In this document: positions 15,532 to 23,072 of the stretch, piece after piece
Layout of the letters: the number at the start of each line of letters is the position of its first letter
How positions within the stretch are numbered: the stretch's first letter is position 1
Assembly: GCA_000696115.1 (NCBI GenBank)
Contig: JJOH01000094.1
Span: 42,713-106,712, forward strand
DNA length: 64,000 nt
Direction of reading: 5' to 3'
Source of the DNA: Streptomyces olindensis
GTDB taxonomy: Bacteria; Actinomycetota; Actinomycetes; Streptomycetales; Streptomycetaceae
Program-made: the position numbers and the translations under genes
Notes under the pieces: generated by a model
Database searches by the model: none
The model's input: the letters and a program-made list of their open reading frames with translations, nothing else
What the model was told of the DNA's origin: nothing

Positions 15532-16002
15532 TCAGTTGACCACAGGTGCCGCCCGCCGCTCGGGAAGGCGTCGCCACTTCTCCCGGACGACCACCTCGCT
15601 GAGCCGCCAGCCCGCGTCGGTGCGCAGCAGGGCGAAGGCGTACCGGCCGCCGCACACGAAGTCGGGCGCGGGCCCTTCGGTGGCCATGGGATTGACGTAG
15701 TCGGCCTGGACCTGGGCCGTGTCGCCGGTGTCGTGCTCCCAGACCCCGAACCGGACCCGCCGGTTGACGATCAGGTGCTGGCGCATCGGGAACAGCCGCA
15801 TGCTCTCGGCGAGCCACGCGGCGACCGCCCCGGCCTCTCCTTCGATGCCGCCGGCCGACCGGTAGTCCGCCCGCCCCTGAGGGGCGAACAGCCCCCGGTA
15901 CGCCTCCCAGTCACCGTCGTCGACCGCCACCGCGTAGTCGGTGATCAGTCCGTCGACGGCCAGCCGGTCCCTCACGGTGGCGAGCTCCACGCGCTGCGTC
16001 AT
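15532..16002 (-). CDS. NTF2-like (SnoaL-like) domain protein
   Basis: From ATG 16002 the 156-residue protein reads MTQRVELATVRDRLAVDGLI, then TDYAVAVDDGDWEAYRGLFA, the start of an NTF2-like cone fold; RQHLIVNRRVRF, QADYVNPM and GGRYAFALLRTDAGWRLSEV give the central sheet. An ATG at 16020 would add MPNTEP. Relatives include ring-opening cyclases, isomerases and small-molecule-binding proteins. The position of acidic and His residues does not let me choose. It is divergent from the DUF4291 gene. Confidence 0.75.
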   Translation of the reverse strand: MTQRVELATVRDRLAVDGLITDYAVAVDDGDWEAYRGLFAPQGRADYRSAGGIEGEAGAVAAWLAESMRLFPMRQHLIVNRRVRFGVWEHDTGDTAQVQADYVNPMATEGPAPDFVCGGRYAFALLRTDAGWRLSEVVVREKWRRLPERRAAPVVN

Positions 16003-16095
16003 CGGCTCAGTGTTGGGCATGGGAGGGGCCGAGTGAAGAGCCGTGCGGTGATATTCGGTGGCCGTCGAGGGGCACCGGGGCCGAGCCTGTCCCTC

Positions 16096-16698
16096 GTGAA
16101 CGATCAGAACGAACCGAGATTCCGGGTCCGCGCCCGCCACACCGCGTCCACGCTCACCGTCTACCAGGCCTACCGCCCGGAGATCGGCGGCCCCGCGGCC
16201 CGTGACGGCCGCTTCCCGTCCACCTGGAAGCGGGAGCGCATGACGTGGATCAAGCCGTCGTTCCTGTGGATGATGTACCGCTGCGGCTGGGGTACGAAGG
16301 AGGGCCAGGAGACGGTCCTGGCGATCGAGATCAGCCGCGAGGGCTTCCACTGGGCGTTGCGCAACGCCTGCCTGTCCCACCACGTGCCCGCCCTGCACGG
16401 CGACCGGGCCGCGTGGCAGCGGCAGTTGAGGCAGGCGCCGGCACGGGTGCAGTGGGATCCGGAGCGGGATCTGCGTCTCGATCCGCTGCCGTACCGGTCG
16501 CTCCAGCTGGGGCTCGCGGGGGAGGCGGCGGCCCGGTACGCGGACGAGTGGATCGTGGGGATCGAGGACGTCACGCCGCTCGCGGCGGAGGTCCACCGTC
16601 GGGTGCGGGCGGGTGAACTCGACGCGGCCGCCGGGCTGTTGCCCGAGGAGCGGCCCTATCCGGTCGACGACGAGGTGCTGGCGCGGCTGCGCGCCTGA
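16096..16698 (+). CDS. DUF4291 family protein
   Basis: The 200-residue protein contains the DUF4291 blocks TVYQAYRPEIGGPAARDGRF, RMTWIKPSFLWMMYRCGWGT and LAIEISREGFHWAL. GTG 16096 begins just before the conserved start; upstream in-frame GTG codons (about 16033) are possible, and none has a good ribosome-binding site. No signal peptide is seen. The family is widespread and lacks an assigned function that I can state with confidence. No informative neighbour. Confidence 0.78.
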   Translation: MNDQNEPRFRVRARHTASTLTVYQAYRPEIGGPAARDGRFPSTWKRERMTWIKPSFLWMMYRCGWGTKEGQETVLAIEISREGFHWALRNACLSHHVPALHGDRAAWQRQLRQAPARVQWDPERDLRLDPLPYRSLQLGLAGEAAARYADEWIVGIEDVTPLAAEVHRRVRAGELDAAAGLLPEERPYPVDDEVLARLRA

Positions 16699-16756
16699 GG
16701 ATCGGGACGGCGGCTGCCGGCTGAGGGCCGGAACGGCGGCTGCCGGCGCTTGCCGG

Positions 16757-16936
16757 TCAGGCCGCCTTGACGACGCCGCCGCGGATCGCGGCGGCCCATT
16801 CGACGACCAGCAGCTCGTACTCCGCGCGCTCCTCGGCGGACAGGGTGCCGCCCGTGCGCTGCCAGAGCGCACGGATCTCCTCGTTCACCTCGGCAGCGGA
16901 CCGCACGGAACCAGGGGTCAGGGAATCGGGGGACAT
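16757..16936 (-). CDS. Small conserved hypothetical protein (59 aa)
   Basis: MSPDSLTPGSVRSAAEVNEE starts at ATG 16936 behind AGGCTTG. The rest (IRALWQRTGGTLSAEERAEY and VEWAAAIRGGVVKAA) is helical, acidic then basic, with no motif I recognise. I recall similar short proteins in other streptomycetes. Third-position GC is high as in neighbours, which supports coding. Function unknown. Confidence 0.6.
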   Translation of the reverse strand: MSPDSLTPGSVRSAAEVNEEIRALWQRTGGTLSAEERAEYELLVVEWAAAIRGGVVKAA

Positions 16937-17032
16937 GCGGACAAGCCTAGGGGCAGCCACTGACAGGCCGCTACCGGACGGCTACCGGATCGCTATGCGG
17001 TTGGTCACGAGATGCGGGTCACACGCGCCGCG

Positions 17033-17908
17033 TCAGTGTGCCGGTTCCCCCGCGTGCGGGCTGAGCTCACCCATGCTGACCAGGGCGATGATGACGATGC
17101 CGAGCGCGATGCGGTACCAGACGAACGGCATGAAGCTCTTGGTCGAGATGAACTTCATGAACCACGCGATCACCGCGTACCCGACGCCGAAGGCGATGAC
17201 CGTGGCGAAGACCGTCGGACCCCAGGAGACGTGTCCGCCCTCCGTCGCGTCCTTCAGCTCGAACAGACCGGAGGCCAGCACCGCGGGGATGGCGAGCAGG
17301 AAGGAGTAGCGGGCCGCGGCCTCGCGCTTGTAGCCCATGAACAGGCCGCCGCTGATGGTGGCGCCGGAGCGGGAGACGCCCGGGATGAGCGCCATGGCCT
17401 GGCAGACGCCGTAGATCAGGCCGTCGCGGACGCCCAGGTCCTCCAGGGCCTTGCGCTGCTTGGGCGCGCGGTGCTTGCCGCCGCTCTCGTCGCGTGCCGC
17501 GAGCCGGTCGGCGATGCCCAGCACGATGCCCATGCCGATCAGCATCGTCGCGGTGATCCGCAGGTCGCGGAAGGGCCCCTCGATCTGGTCCTTCAGCGTC
17601 ACGCCGAGCACGCCGATCGGGATCGAGCCGACGATGACGAGCCAGCCCATCCGCGCGTCGGGGTCGCTGCGCAGCGCCTTGTTCGTGAGCGAGCGCGTCC
17701 AGGTCGAGATGATCCGTCCGATGTCCTTGCGGAAGTAGATCAGCACGGCGGCCTCGGTGCCGATCTGCGTGATGGCCGTGAAGGCCGCGCCCGGGTCCTC
17801 CCAGCCCGAGAAGGCCGCCGTCAGACGCAGGTGCGCGCTGGAGGAGACGGGCAGGAACTCGGTCAGCCCCTGGACGAGTCCGAGGATGAGTGATTCGAAC
17901 CAAGACAT
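17033..17908 (-). CDS. uppP: Undecaprenyl-diphosphatase (bacitracin resistance)
   Basis: The 291-residue membrane enzyme recycles undecaprenyl pyrophosphate released by peptidoglycan synthesis. MSWFESLILGLVQGLTEFLP then VSSSAHL (the conserved ExxPxSSxxH block) is near residues 1-27, and LIPGVSRSGATISGGLFMGY carries the PGxSRSG catalytic motif. Around eight hydrophobic segments follow the family layout. Start ATG 17908 matches the usual N-terminus. Monocistronic in appearance. Confidence 0.93.
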   Translation of the reverse strand: MSWFESLILGLVQGLTEFLPVSSSAHLRLTAAFSGWEDPGAAFTAITQIGTEAAVLIYFRKDIGRIISTWTRSLTNKALRSDPDARMGWLVIVGSIPIGVLGVTLKDQIEGPFRDLRITATMLIGMGIVLGIADRLAARDESGGKHRAPKQRKALEDLGVRDGLIYGVCQAMALIPGVSRSGATISGGLFMGYKREAAARYSFLLAIPAVLASGLFELKDATEGGHVSWGPTVFATVIAFGVGYAVIAWFMKFISTKSFMPFVWYRIALGIVIIALVSMGELSPHAGEPAH

Positions 17909-18068
17909 GAGGTAGCGGAGTCCAAGTGCCGATCGTGGGACGGACGACGTGCACACCGGGCCGCCGTGTGTGATGACCGGGTGATCAGGTGTGCCGAGGG
18001 GGAAGCGTAGCGCCCCGCGGAGGCCGCCCCGACACAGGGGTTTGGAAGCGGCCGCCAAGCAGTGGGGA

Positions 18069-18539
18069 TCAGGCCGCCGTCGGTCCGGTGACCGTCCAGC
18101 CGGGCGCCTGGGGGCGGGCTGTGAGGTCCTCGTGACGCACCTCGTCGCCGCAGGCCCGGCAGGTGACGACCGGGGCGAGCGCCTCGCCGCAGGAGTGCTC
18201 CACGACCATCGGGCGGTCGCCGTCCGCGCGGAGGTGGCGGTCCCCCCACGCCATGAGGGTCAGCAGGACCGGTTCCAGCTCCAGGCCCGCCCGCGTCGGC
18301 AGGTACTCGAAACGCTGCGGGCGCTCGCTGTAGGGCCGCTTGGTCAGGATCCCGGCGTCCACGAGCCGGCGCAGCCGCGTGGCGAGGATGTCGCGCGGGG
18401 CGCCGATGTTGCGCACCAGCTGGTCGAACCGGCCGTTGCCGAGGCACACCTCCCGCAGCACGAGCAGGGAGTGCTTCTCCCCGACGAGCGCGAGGGTGTC
18501 GGCGATGGAGCAGGGGCGCGGGTCTTTGCTGGCGGCCAT
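18069..18539 (-). CDS. HxlR-family regulator with a C-terminal Cys pair
   Basis: The 156-residue protein has the HxlR winged helix: CSIADTLALVGEKHSLLVLR (about 10-29), FDQLVRNIGAPRDILATRLR, then RRLVDAGILTKRPYSERPQR as the wing. The C-terminal part adds VVTCRACGDEVRHEDL, a CxxC that might bind zinc or sense redox state, which not all relatives have. It is divergent from the thiolase gene; a perfect 19-bp palindrome lies 18 nt upstream of its start. Confidence 0.88.
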   Translation of the reverse strand: MAASKDPRPCSIADTLALVGEKHSLLVLREVCLGNGRFDQLVRNIGAPRDILATRLRRLVDAGILTKRPYSERPQRFEYLPTRAGLELEPVLLTLMAWGDRHLRADGDRPMVVEHSCGEALAPVVTCRACGDEVRHEDLTARPQAPGWTVTGPTAA

Positions 18540-18557
18540 GAAGCTCAGTCTAGGAGA

Positions 18558-18576
18558 GGGTTGGAATTTCCAACCC
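18558..18576. promoter_or_regulatory. HxlR operator candidate upstream of the thiolase gene
   Basis: GGGTTGGAATTTCCAACCC is a perfect palindrome with 9-bp arms around one base. It lies in the divergent gap between the HxlR and thiolase genes, 18 nt from the HxlR start and 56 nt from the thiolase start. Confidence 0.7.
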
Positions 18577-18632
18577 TGCGGGATACGGTGAGTTCAGATT
18601 TCCTACTCACCGGTAGTCGTGGAGGCCCGCAC

Positions 18633-19802
18633 ATGCGTGACGCAGTGATCGTCGAAGCCGTACGTACCCCGATCGGCAAGGGCAAGCCCGACGGCGCCCT
18701 CGCACACGTCCACCCCGTGGAGCTGCTCGCCCACACCCTGCGCACGCTGGTCGAGCGGTCCGGCGTCGACCCGGCGCTGATCGACGACGTCATCGGCGGC
18801 ACCGTCGACCAGGTCGGCGAGCAGGCCATGAACACCACCCGCTACGCCGTCCTGTCCGCGGGCCTCCCGGAGTCCGTGCCCGCGACCACCGTGGACCGCC
18901 AGTGCGGGTCCTCCCAGCAGGCCGTGCACTTCGCGGCGCAGGGCGTCCTCTCCGGCGCCTACGACCTCGTCGTGGCGTGCGGGGTGGAGTCGATGAGCCG
19001 GGTGCCGATGTGGTCGAACGTGCCGGAGGGCAAGGATCCCTTCGGGCCCGGGGTCGCGGAGCGCTACCCGGAGGGGCTTGTTCCGCAGGGCATCAGCGCC
19101 GAGCTGATCGCCGCCAAGTGGTCGATCGGCCGTGAGCGGATGGACGCCTTCGCGGTCTCCTCGCACCGGAAGGCCGCCGCGGCCTGGGAGGCGGGGCTCT
19201 TCGACGCCGAGGTCGCGCCCCTGGAGGGCGTCACGCGCGACGAGTGCGTCCGCCCAGGCAGCGCCACGGAGATCCTCGCCGGGCTCAAGCCCGCCTACTA
19301 CGACCCCGGCTTCGCCGAGCGCTTCCCGCAGATCGAGTGGAACGTCACGGCCGGCAACGCCAGCCCGATCAACGACGGCGCCTCGGCCGTGCTCATCACG
19401 TCGAGCGAGACGGCGGCCCGGCTCGGCCTGCGCCCGCTCGCCCGGCTGCACAGCTTCGCCGTCACCGGCTCCGACCCGCTGCTGATGCTCACGGGCGTCG
19501 TCCCGGCGACCGAGAAGGTGCTGCGCCGGGCGTCGCTCACCCTCGACGACATCGACCTGTTCGAGGTCAACGAGGCGTTCTCCAGCGTCGTCCTGGCCTG
19601 GCAGCAGGAGACCGGCGCCGACCTCGACCGGGTCAACGTGCACGGCGGCGCCATCGCCCTCGGCCATCCGCTGGGCGCGAGCGGCACGCGGCTGACGACG
19701 ACGCTCGTGCACGCCATGCGGGAGCGGGGCGCCCGGTACGCGCTCCAGACCATGTGCGAGGCGGGCGGGCTCGCCAACGCCATGGTGCTGGAACGGGTGT
19801 GA
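18633..19802 (+). CDS. Acetyl-CoA C-acyltransferase (thiolase; steroid 3-ketoacyl-CoA thiolase type)
   Basis: The 389-residue thiolase starts MRDAVIVEAVRTPIGKGKPD. VDRQCGSSQQAVHFAAQGVL contains the nucleophilic Cys near residue 90, FEVNEAFSSVVLAW the NEAF motif, GGAIALGHPLGASG the His, and QTMCEAGGLANAM the second active Cys. It cleaves or forms 3-ketoacyl-CoA in beta-oxidation. The DRQCGSSQQ sequence is typical of actinobacterial FadA5/FadA6-like enzymes acting on unusual or sterol-derived acyl-CoAs. Probably regulated by the divergent HxlR protein through the palindrome at 18558-18576. Confidence 0.92.
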   Translation: MRDAVIVEAVRTPIGKGKPDGALAHVHPVELLAHTLRTLVERSGVDPALIDDVIGGTVDQVGEQAMNTTRYAVLSAGLPESVPATTVDRQCGSSQQAVHFAAQGVLSGAYDLVVACGVESMSRVPMWSNVPEGKDPFGPGVAERYPEGLVPQGISAELIAAKWSIGRERMDAFAVSSHRKAAAAWEAGLFDAEVAPLEGVTRDECVRPGSATEILAGLKPAYYDPGFAERFPQIEWNVTAGNASPINDGASAVLITSSETAARLGLRPLARLHSFAVTGSDPLLMLTGVVPATEKVLRRASLTLDDIDLFEVNEAFSSVVLAWQQETGADLDRVNVHGGAIALGHPLGASGTRLTTTLVHAMRERGARYALQTMCEAGGLANAMVLERV

Positions 19803-19824
19803 ACCAGGATGCTGTAACGGTTCG

Positions 19825-20616
19825 TCAGAGGCGGCGCAGCTGGTGCCGCTTGCGCCAGGCCACCACCACGCCCGCCAGCGCCGGCAGGGCGATGCAGGCC
19901 AGGGCGATCAGGAAGGCAGGTGACGTCGGCGTCGAGGCGCGGGCGCCGGCGACCACGTAGGCGGCGGTGTTCGGGATCGAACCGAGGCCGGTGGCCAGCA
20001 GGAAGGGCAGCAGGCCCATGCGGGAGACGGCGGCGCAGTAGTTCGCGGCCCAGAACGGCACCCCGGGGAACAGCCGCACCGCCAGCATCGAGCGGAAGCC
20101 GTGCCGGCTGAGCTGGCCGTCCGCCGCCTTCAGCCAACGCCCGCGCAGCAGCGGCCGCAGGGCCTCCTGGCCGAGCGCCCGGCCCAGGCAGAAGGCGATC
20201 CCGGCGCCGAGCACCGTGCCGGCCAGGGAGACGCCGAGGCCCAGCTGCGAACCGAACAGCGCACCCGCCGCCAGATTCAGCAGCGGCCTCGGCACGAACG
20301 CCACCGTGCACACGCCGTACGCCACCGCGAACACCACCGCCGCCGCGGCTCCGCCGAGCTGCGGCGGCCAGCCCTGGGTCAGCAGCCGCTGCGGCTCGAA
20401 CAGCAGCACGCCGCACGCGCCCGTGGCGAGCAGGGCGACGAGCAGCGACAGCCGCGACCACGGAGAGAGCAGAACTCTCGTGCAGCGGGCGGCGAAACCG
20501 GTGGGTGGAACGGGCGAGGCGGTCGTTGCCGGGGAAGCGGCGACGGCGAGCTCCGCGGTGGCGGCCCGGGGAGAGGCCGTGGCGGTGCCCCCAGAGCGGG
20601 TGGTGGCATCGAGCAT
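19825..20616 (-). CDS. TVP38/TMEM64 (VTT domain) membrane protein
   Basis: The 263-residue protein has a disordered Ala/Thr/Pro-rich N-terminus (about 1-45), then membrane segments. FVPRPLLNLAAGALFGSQLG and GTVLGAGIAFCLGRALGQEA are the re-entrant VTT/DedA-like core, and RLFPGVPFWAANYCAAVSRM carries the conserved R-x-x-P-x-x-P/FP region. Such proteins are linked to lipid scrambling or undecaprenyl-phosphate and ion homeostasis; no specific role can be read. It converges with the thiolase gene. Confidence 0.85.
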   Translation of the reverse strand: MLDATTRSGGTATASPRAATAELAVAASPATTASPVPPTGFAARCTRVLLSPWSRLSLLVALLATGACGVLLFEPQRLLTQGWPPQLGGAAAAVVFAVAYGVCTVAFVPRPLLNLAAGALFGSQLGLGVSLAGTVLGAGIAFCLGRALGQEALRPLLRGRWLKAADGQLSRHGFRSMLAVRLFPGVPFWAANYCAAVSRMGLLPFLLATGLGSIPNTAAYVVAGARASTPTSPAFLIALACIALPALAGVVVAWRKRHQLRRL

Positions 20617-20745
20617 CCGGTGACACTAACCGACAAATGTGTGTGATCGCCGTATGGTTCGTCTCACGAGCGTCACAGGAATCCGGCCGCACCCCCTGTA
20701 CGCAGGCCGGACGAAAACCATTCGACGCGCGGTAAAGCGTCGGCA

Positions 20746-20859
20746 ATGATCGACGTCATGTTCCGGCACGCCTTCGCCCTCGCAGCATCCGTGGTCACGG
20801 ATGCCCCGAAGGCTGCCGTCGTGGTTCTCACGGCCGTCGCGGACGGCGCCCGAAGCTGA
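20746..20859 (+). CDS. Possible leader peptide upstream of tuf3 (37 codons)
   Basis: An ATG at 20746 opens a 37-codon frame MIDVMFRHAFALAASVVTDA... ending TGA 20857-20859, with a second in-frame ATG at 20758. The ribosome-binding site is weak. Its stop codon lies inside the left arm of a 10-bp stem in the tuf3 leader, which is why it is listed. It could equally be chance, as GC-rich leaders often contain short frames. Confidence 0.3.
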   Translation: MIDVMFRHAFALAASVVTDAPKAAVVVLTAVADGARS

Positions 20860-20919
20860 CCCTCTCCGGTTCGTCCGGCGGACCCCGCAAGGGGAGGGTC
20901 GGGCAGTTCCTCGGGGTCC
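20858..20919 (+). promoter_or_regulatory. Structured tuf3 leader with competing hairpins
   Basis: GACCCTCTCC (20858-20867) can pair with GGGGAGGGTC (20891-20900) with one G-U pair. Alternatively CCCC/GGGG (20883-20886/20891-20894) forms a GCAA tetraloop hairpin, or GGACCCC (20880-20886) pairs with GGGGTCC (20913-20919). The three are mutually exclusive and lie 40-100 nt before the tuf3 ATG. No U-tract is present. Confidence 0.4.
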
Positions 20920-20960
20920 CACTTCCTTTCTCCGTCGACCAGACGCTTCGAGGTACAGCC

Positions 20961-22130
20961 ATGTCCAAGACGGCCTACGTCCGTACGAAACCGCATCTCA
21001 ACATCGGCACCATGGGTCATGTCGACCACGGCAAGACCACCCTGACGGCCGCCATCACCAAGGTCCTCGCCGACCGGGGCACCGGCGCGTTCGTGCCGTT
21101 CGACCGGATCGACCGGGCGCCCGAGGAGGCGGCGCGCGGCATCACCATCAACATCGCGCACGTCGAGTACGAGACCGACACCCGGCACTACGCGCACGTC
21201 GACATGCCGGGCCATGCCGACTACGTCAAGAACATGGTCACCGGCGCCGCGCAGCTGGACGGGGCGATCCTCGTCGTCTCCGCGCTGGACGGGATCATGC
21301 CGCAGACCGCCGAACACGTCCTGCTCGCCCGGCAGGTGGGCGTCGACCACATCGTGGTCGCCCTGAACAAGGCCGACGCGGGCGACGAGGAGCTGACCGA
21401 CCTGGTCGAGCTGGAGGTGCGCGACCTGCTCACCGCGCACGGCTACGGCGGTGACTCCGTGCCCGTCGTGCGCGTCTCCGGGCTGAAGGCGCTGGAGGGC
21501 GACCCGCGGTGGACGGCGTCGATCGAGGCGCTGCTCGACGCGGTGGACACGTACGTGCCGATGCCCGAGCGGTACCTGGACGCGCCGTTCCTGCTGCCGG
21601 TGGAGAACGTGCTGACCATCACCGGGCGGGGGACCGTGGTCACCGGTGCGGTGGAGCGGGGTGTGGTGCGGGTCGGGGACAAGGTCGAGGTGCTCGGGGC
21701 TTCCGTCGAGACGGTGGTCACGGGTCTTGAGACCTTCGGCAAGCCGATGGAGGAGGCGCAGGCCGGGGACAACGTGGCGCTGCTGCTGCGGGGGGTTCCC
21801 CGGGACGCCGTCCGGCGGGGACATGTCGTGGCCGCGCCGGGGAGCGTCGTGCCGAGTCGTCGCTTCACCGCGCAGGTGTACGTGCTGTCCGCCCGTGAGG
21901 GCGGTCGTGCGACGGCTGTCTCCACCGGGTACCGGCCGCAGTTCTACATCCGTACGGCGGATGTGGTGGGGGTCGTCGACCTCGGGGAGGTGGCTGTGGC
22001 GCGGCCCGGGGACACGGTGGTCATGACCGTGGAGCTGGGGCGGGACGTGCCGCTGGAGGCGGGGCTCGGGTTCGCCATCCGTGAGGGTGGCAGGACCGTG
22101 GGGGCGGGGACCGTGACCGCCGTTGTGTGA
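20961..22130 (+). CDS. tuf3: Elongation factor Tu paralogue (EF-Tu3)
   Basis: The 389-residue GTPase is EF-Tu with all G motifs: GHVDHGKT (19-26), RGITIN, DMPGH, NKAD and the SGLKAL loop, followed by beta-barrel domains 2 and 3. It is shorter and more divergent than housekeeping EF-Tu (NKAD for NKCD; GLGFAIREGG where E. coli has an Arg before FAIREGG, close to the kirromycin site). It stands alone, without fusA or rpsL, as S. coelicolor tuf3 does; that gene is reported to be induced under the stringent response. The leader has possible regulatory structure. Confidence 0.93.
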   Translation: MSKTAYVRTKPHLNIGTMGHVDHGKTTLTAAITKVLADRGTGAFVPFDRIDRAPEEAARGITINIAHVEYETDTRHYAHVDMPGHADYVKNMVTGAAQLDGAILVVSALDGIMPQTAEHVLLARQVGVDHIVVALNKADAGDEELTDLVELEVRDLLTAHGYGGDSVPVVRVSGLKALEGDPRWTASIEALLDAVDTYVPMPERYLDAPFLLPVENVLTITGRGTVVTGAVERGVVRVGDKVEVLGASVETVVTGLETFGKPMEEAQAGDNVALLLRGVPRDAVRRGHVVAAPGSVVPSRRFTAQVYVLSAREGGRATAVSTGYRPQFYIRTADVVGVVDLGEVAVARPGDTVVMTVELGRDVPLEAGLGFAIREGGRTVGAGTVTAVV

Positions 22131-22142
22131 GCGTGGTTCGTC

Positions 22143-22203
22143 GCGTGGGGGACCGCGGGCCGTCTGTGGCCGGTCGCGCAGTTCCCCGCGCCCCTCCGGG
22201 GCG
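22143..22203. repeat. Dispersed Streptomyces intergenic element with terminal hairpin
   Basis: The stretch downstream of tuf3 contains CGGTCGCGCAGTTCCCCGCG followed by CCCCTCCGGGGCG, a sequence I recognise as a very frequent intergenic element in Streptomyces chromosomes. CGCCCC/GGGGCG (22189-22203) forms a tight hairpin. It may serve as the tuf3 terminator. Confidence 0.65.
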
Positions 22204-22226
22204 TCGCCCTACCGCACAATGGAGAA

Positions 22227-23072
22227 GTGAGCGAGCCCATCCCCGTGATCCGCGTCGTCGATCACGGCACCGCCAAGCTGATGCCCGACATCGACCGGGA
22301 ACGCGCCTGGCTGCTCACCGTCGACGGGGCGCCGCAGTCGTACGTCGATCTGGACGAGCCCACGCATCTGGAGTTCGAGTACGCGCGGCGGCTCGGGCAT
22401 GTGCTGGACGTCGTGGCGGAGCCGGGGGCCGCGCTGGACGTCGTGCACCTCGGGGGCGGGGCGCTCACCCTGCCCCGGTACGTGGCCGTGACGCGGCCGG
22501 GGTCCCGGCAGGAGGTGGTGGAGGCCGACGGGGGGCTGCTGGAGCTGGTGGCCGAGCATCTGCCGCTGCCCGAGGGGGCCCGGGTCGCGCTGCACGCGGG
22601 GGACGCGCGGACGTGGCTGGAGGGCGCCGCCGGTGACTCGGCCGACGTGATCGTCGCCGATGTGTTCGGCGGCTCCCGGGTCCCGGCGCACCTCACGTCC
22701 GTCGCCTATGTGCGGGAGGCCGCGCGGGTGCTGCGGGGGAGCGGGGTCTACCTCGCCAACCTCCCCGACGCGGCGCCGTTCGGCTTCCTGCGGTCCCAAC
22801 TCGCCACGCTGGCCACCGCCTTCGAGGAACTCGCGCTGATCGCCGAGCCGGGGGTGCTGCGGGGGCGGCGGTTCGGCAACGCCGTGCTCGTCGCCGGGCA
22901 CCGGCCCGTCGACATCGCCGCGCTGGTCCGGCTCACCGCTGCCGACGCCTTCCCGGCCCGGGTGGAACACGGTGCCGCGCTGAGGGAGTTCACCGGTGGC
23001 GCGCGGGCGGTGCGGGACGAGGACGCCGTGCCGTCACCCGAGCCCCCCGACGGGGCGTTCGGCATCGGCTGA
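22227..23072 (+). CDS. Spermidine synthase-like methyltransferase-fold protein
   Basis: The 281-residue protein (GTG 22227) has VVHLGGGALTLPRYVAVTRP as the SAM/decarboxy-SAM binding loop, then QEVVEADGGLLELV and DVIVADVFGGSRVPAHLTSV. This is the fused spermidine-synthase-like fold common in actinobacteria, where most members lack proven polyamine activity. No N-terminal membrane part is present. The end overlaps the convergent MFS gene by 39 bp and runs into its 24-bp repeat region. Confidence 0.82.
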   Translation: MSEPIPVIRVVDHGTAKLMPDIDRERAWLLTVDGAPQSYVDLDEPTHLEFEYARRLGHVLDVVAEPGAALDVVHLGGGALTLPRYVAVTRPGSRQEVVEADGGLLELVAEHLPLPEGARVALHAGDARTWLEGAAGDSADVIVADVFGGSRVPAHLTSVAYVREAARVLRGSGVYLANLPDAAPFGFLRSQLATLATAFEELALIAEPGVLRGRRFGNAVLVAGHRPVDIAALVRLTAADAFPARVEHGAALREFTGGARAVRDEDAVPSPEPPDGAFGIG

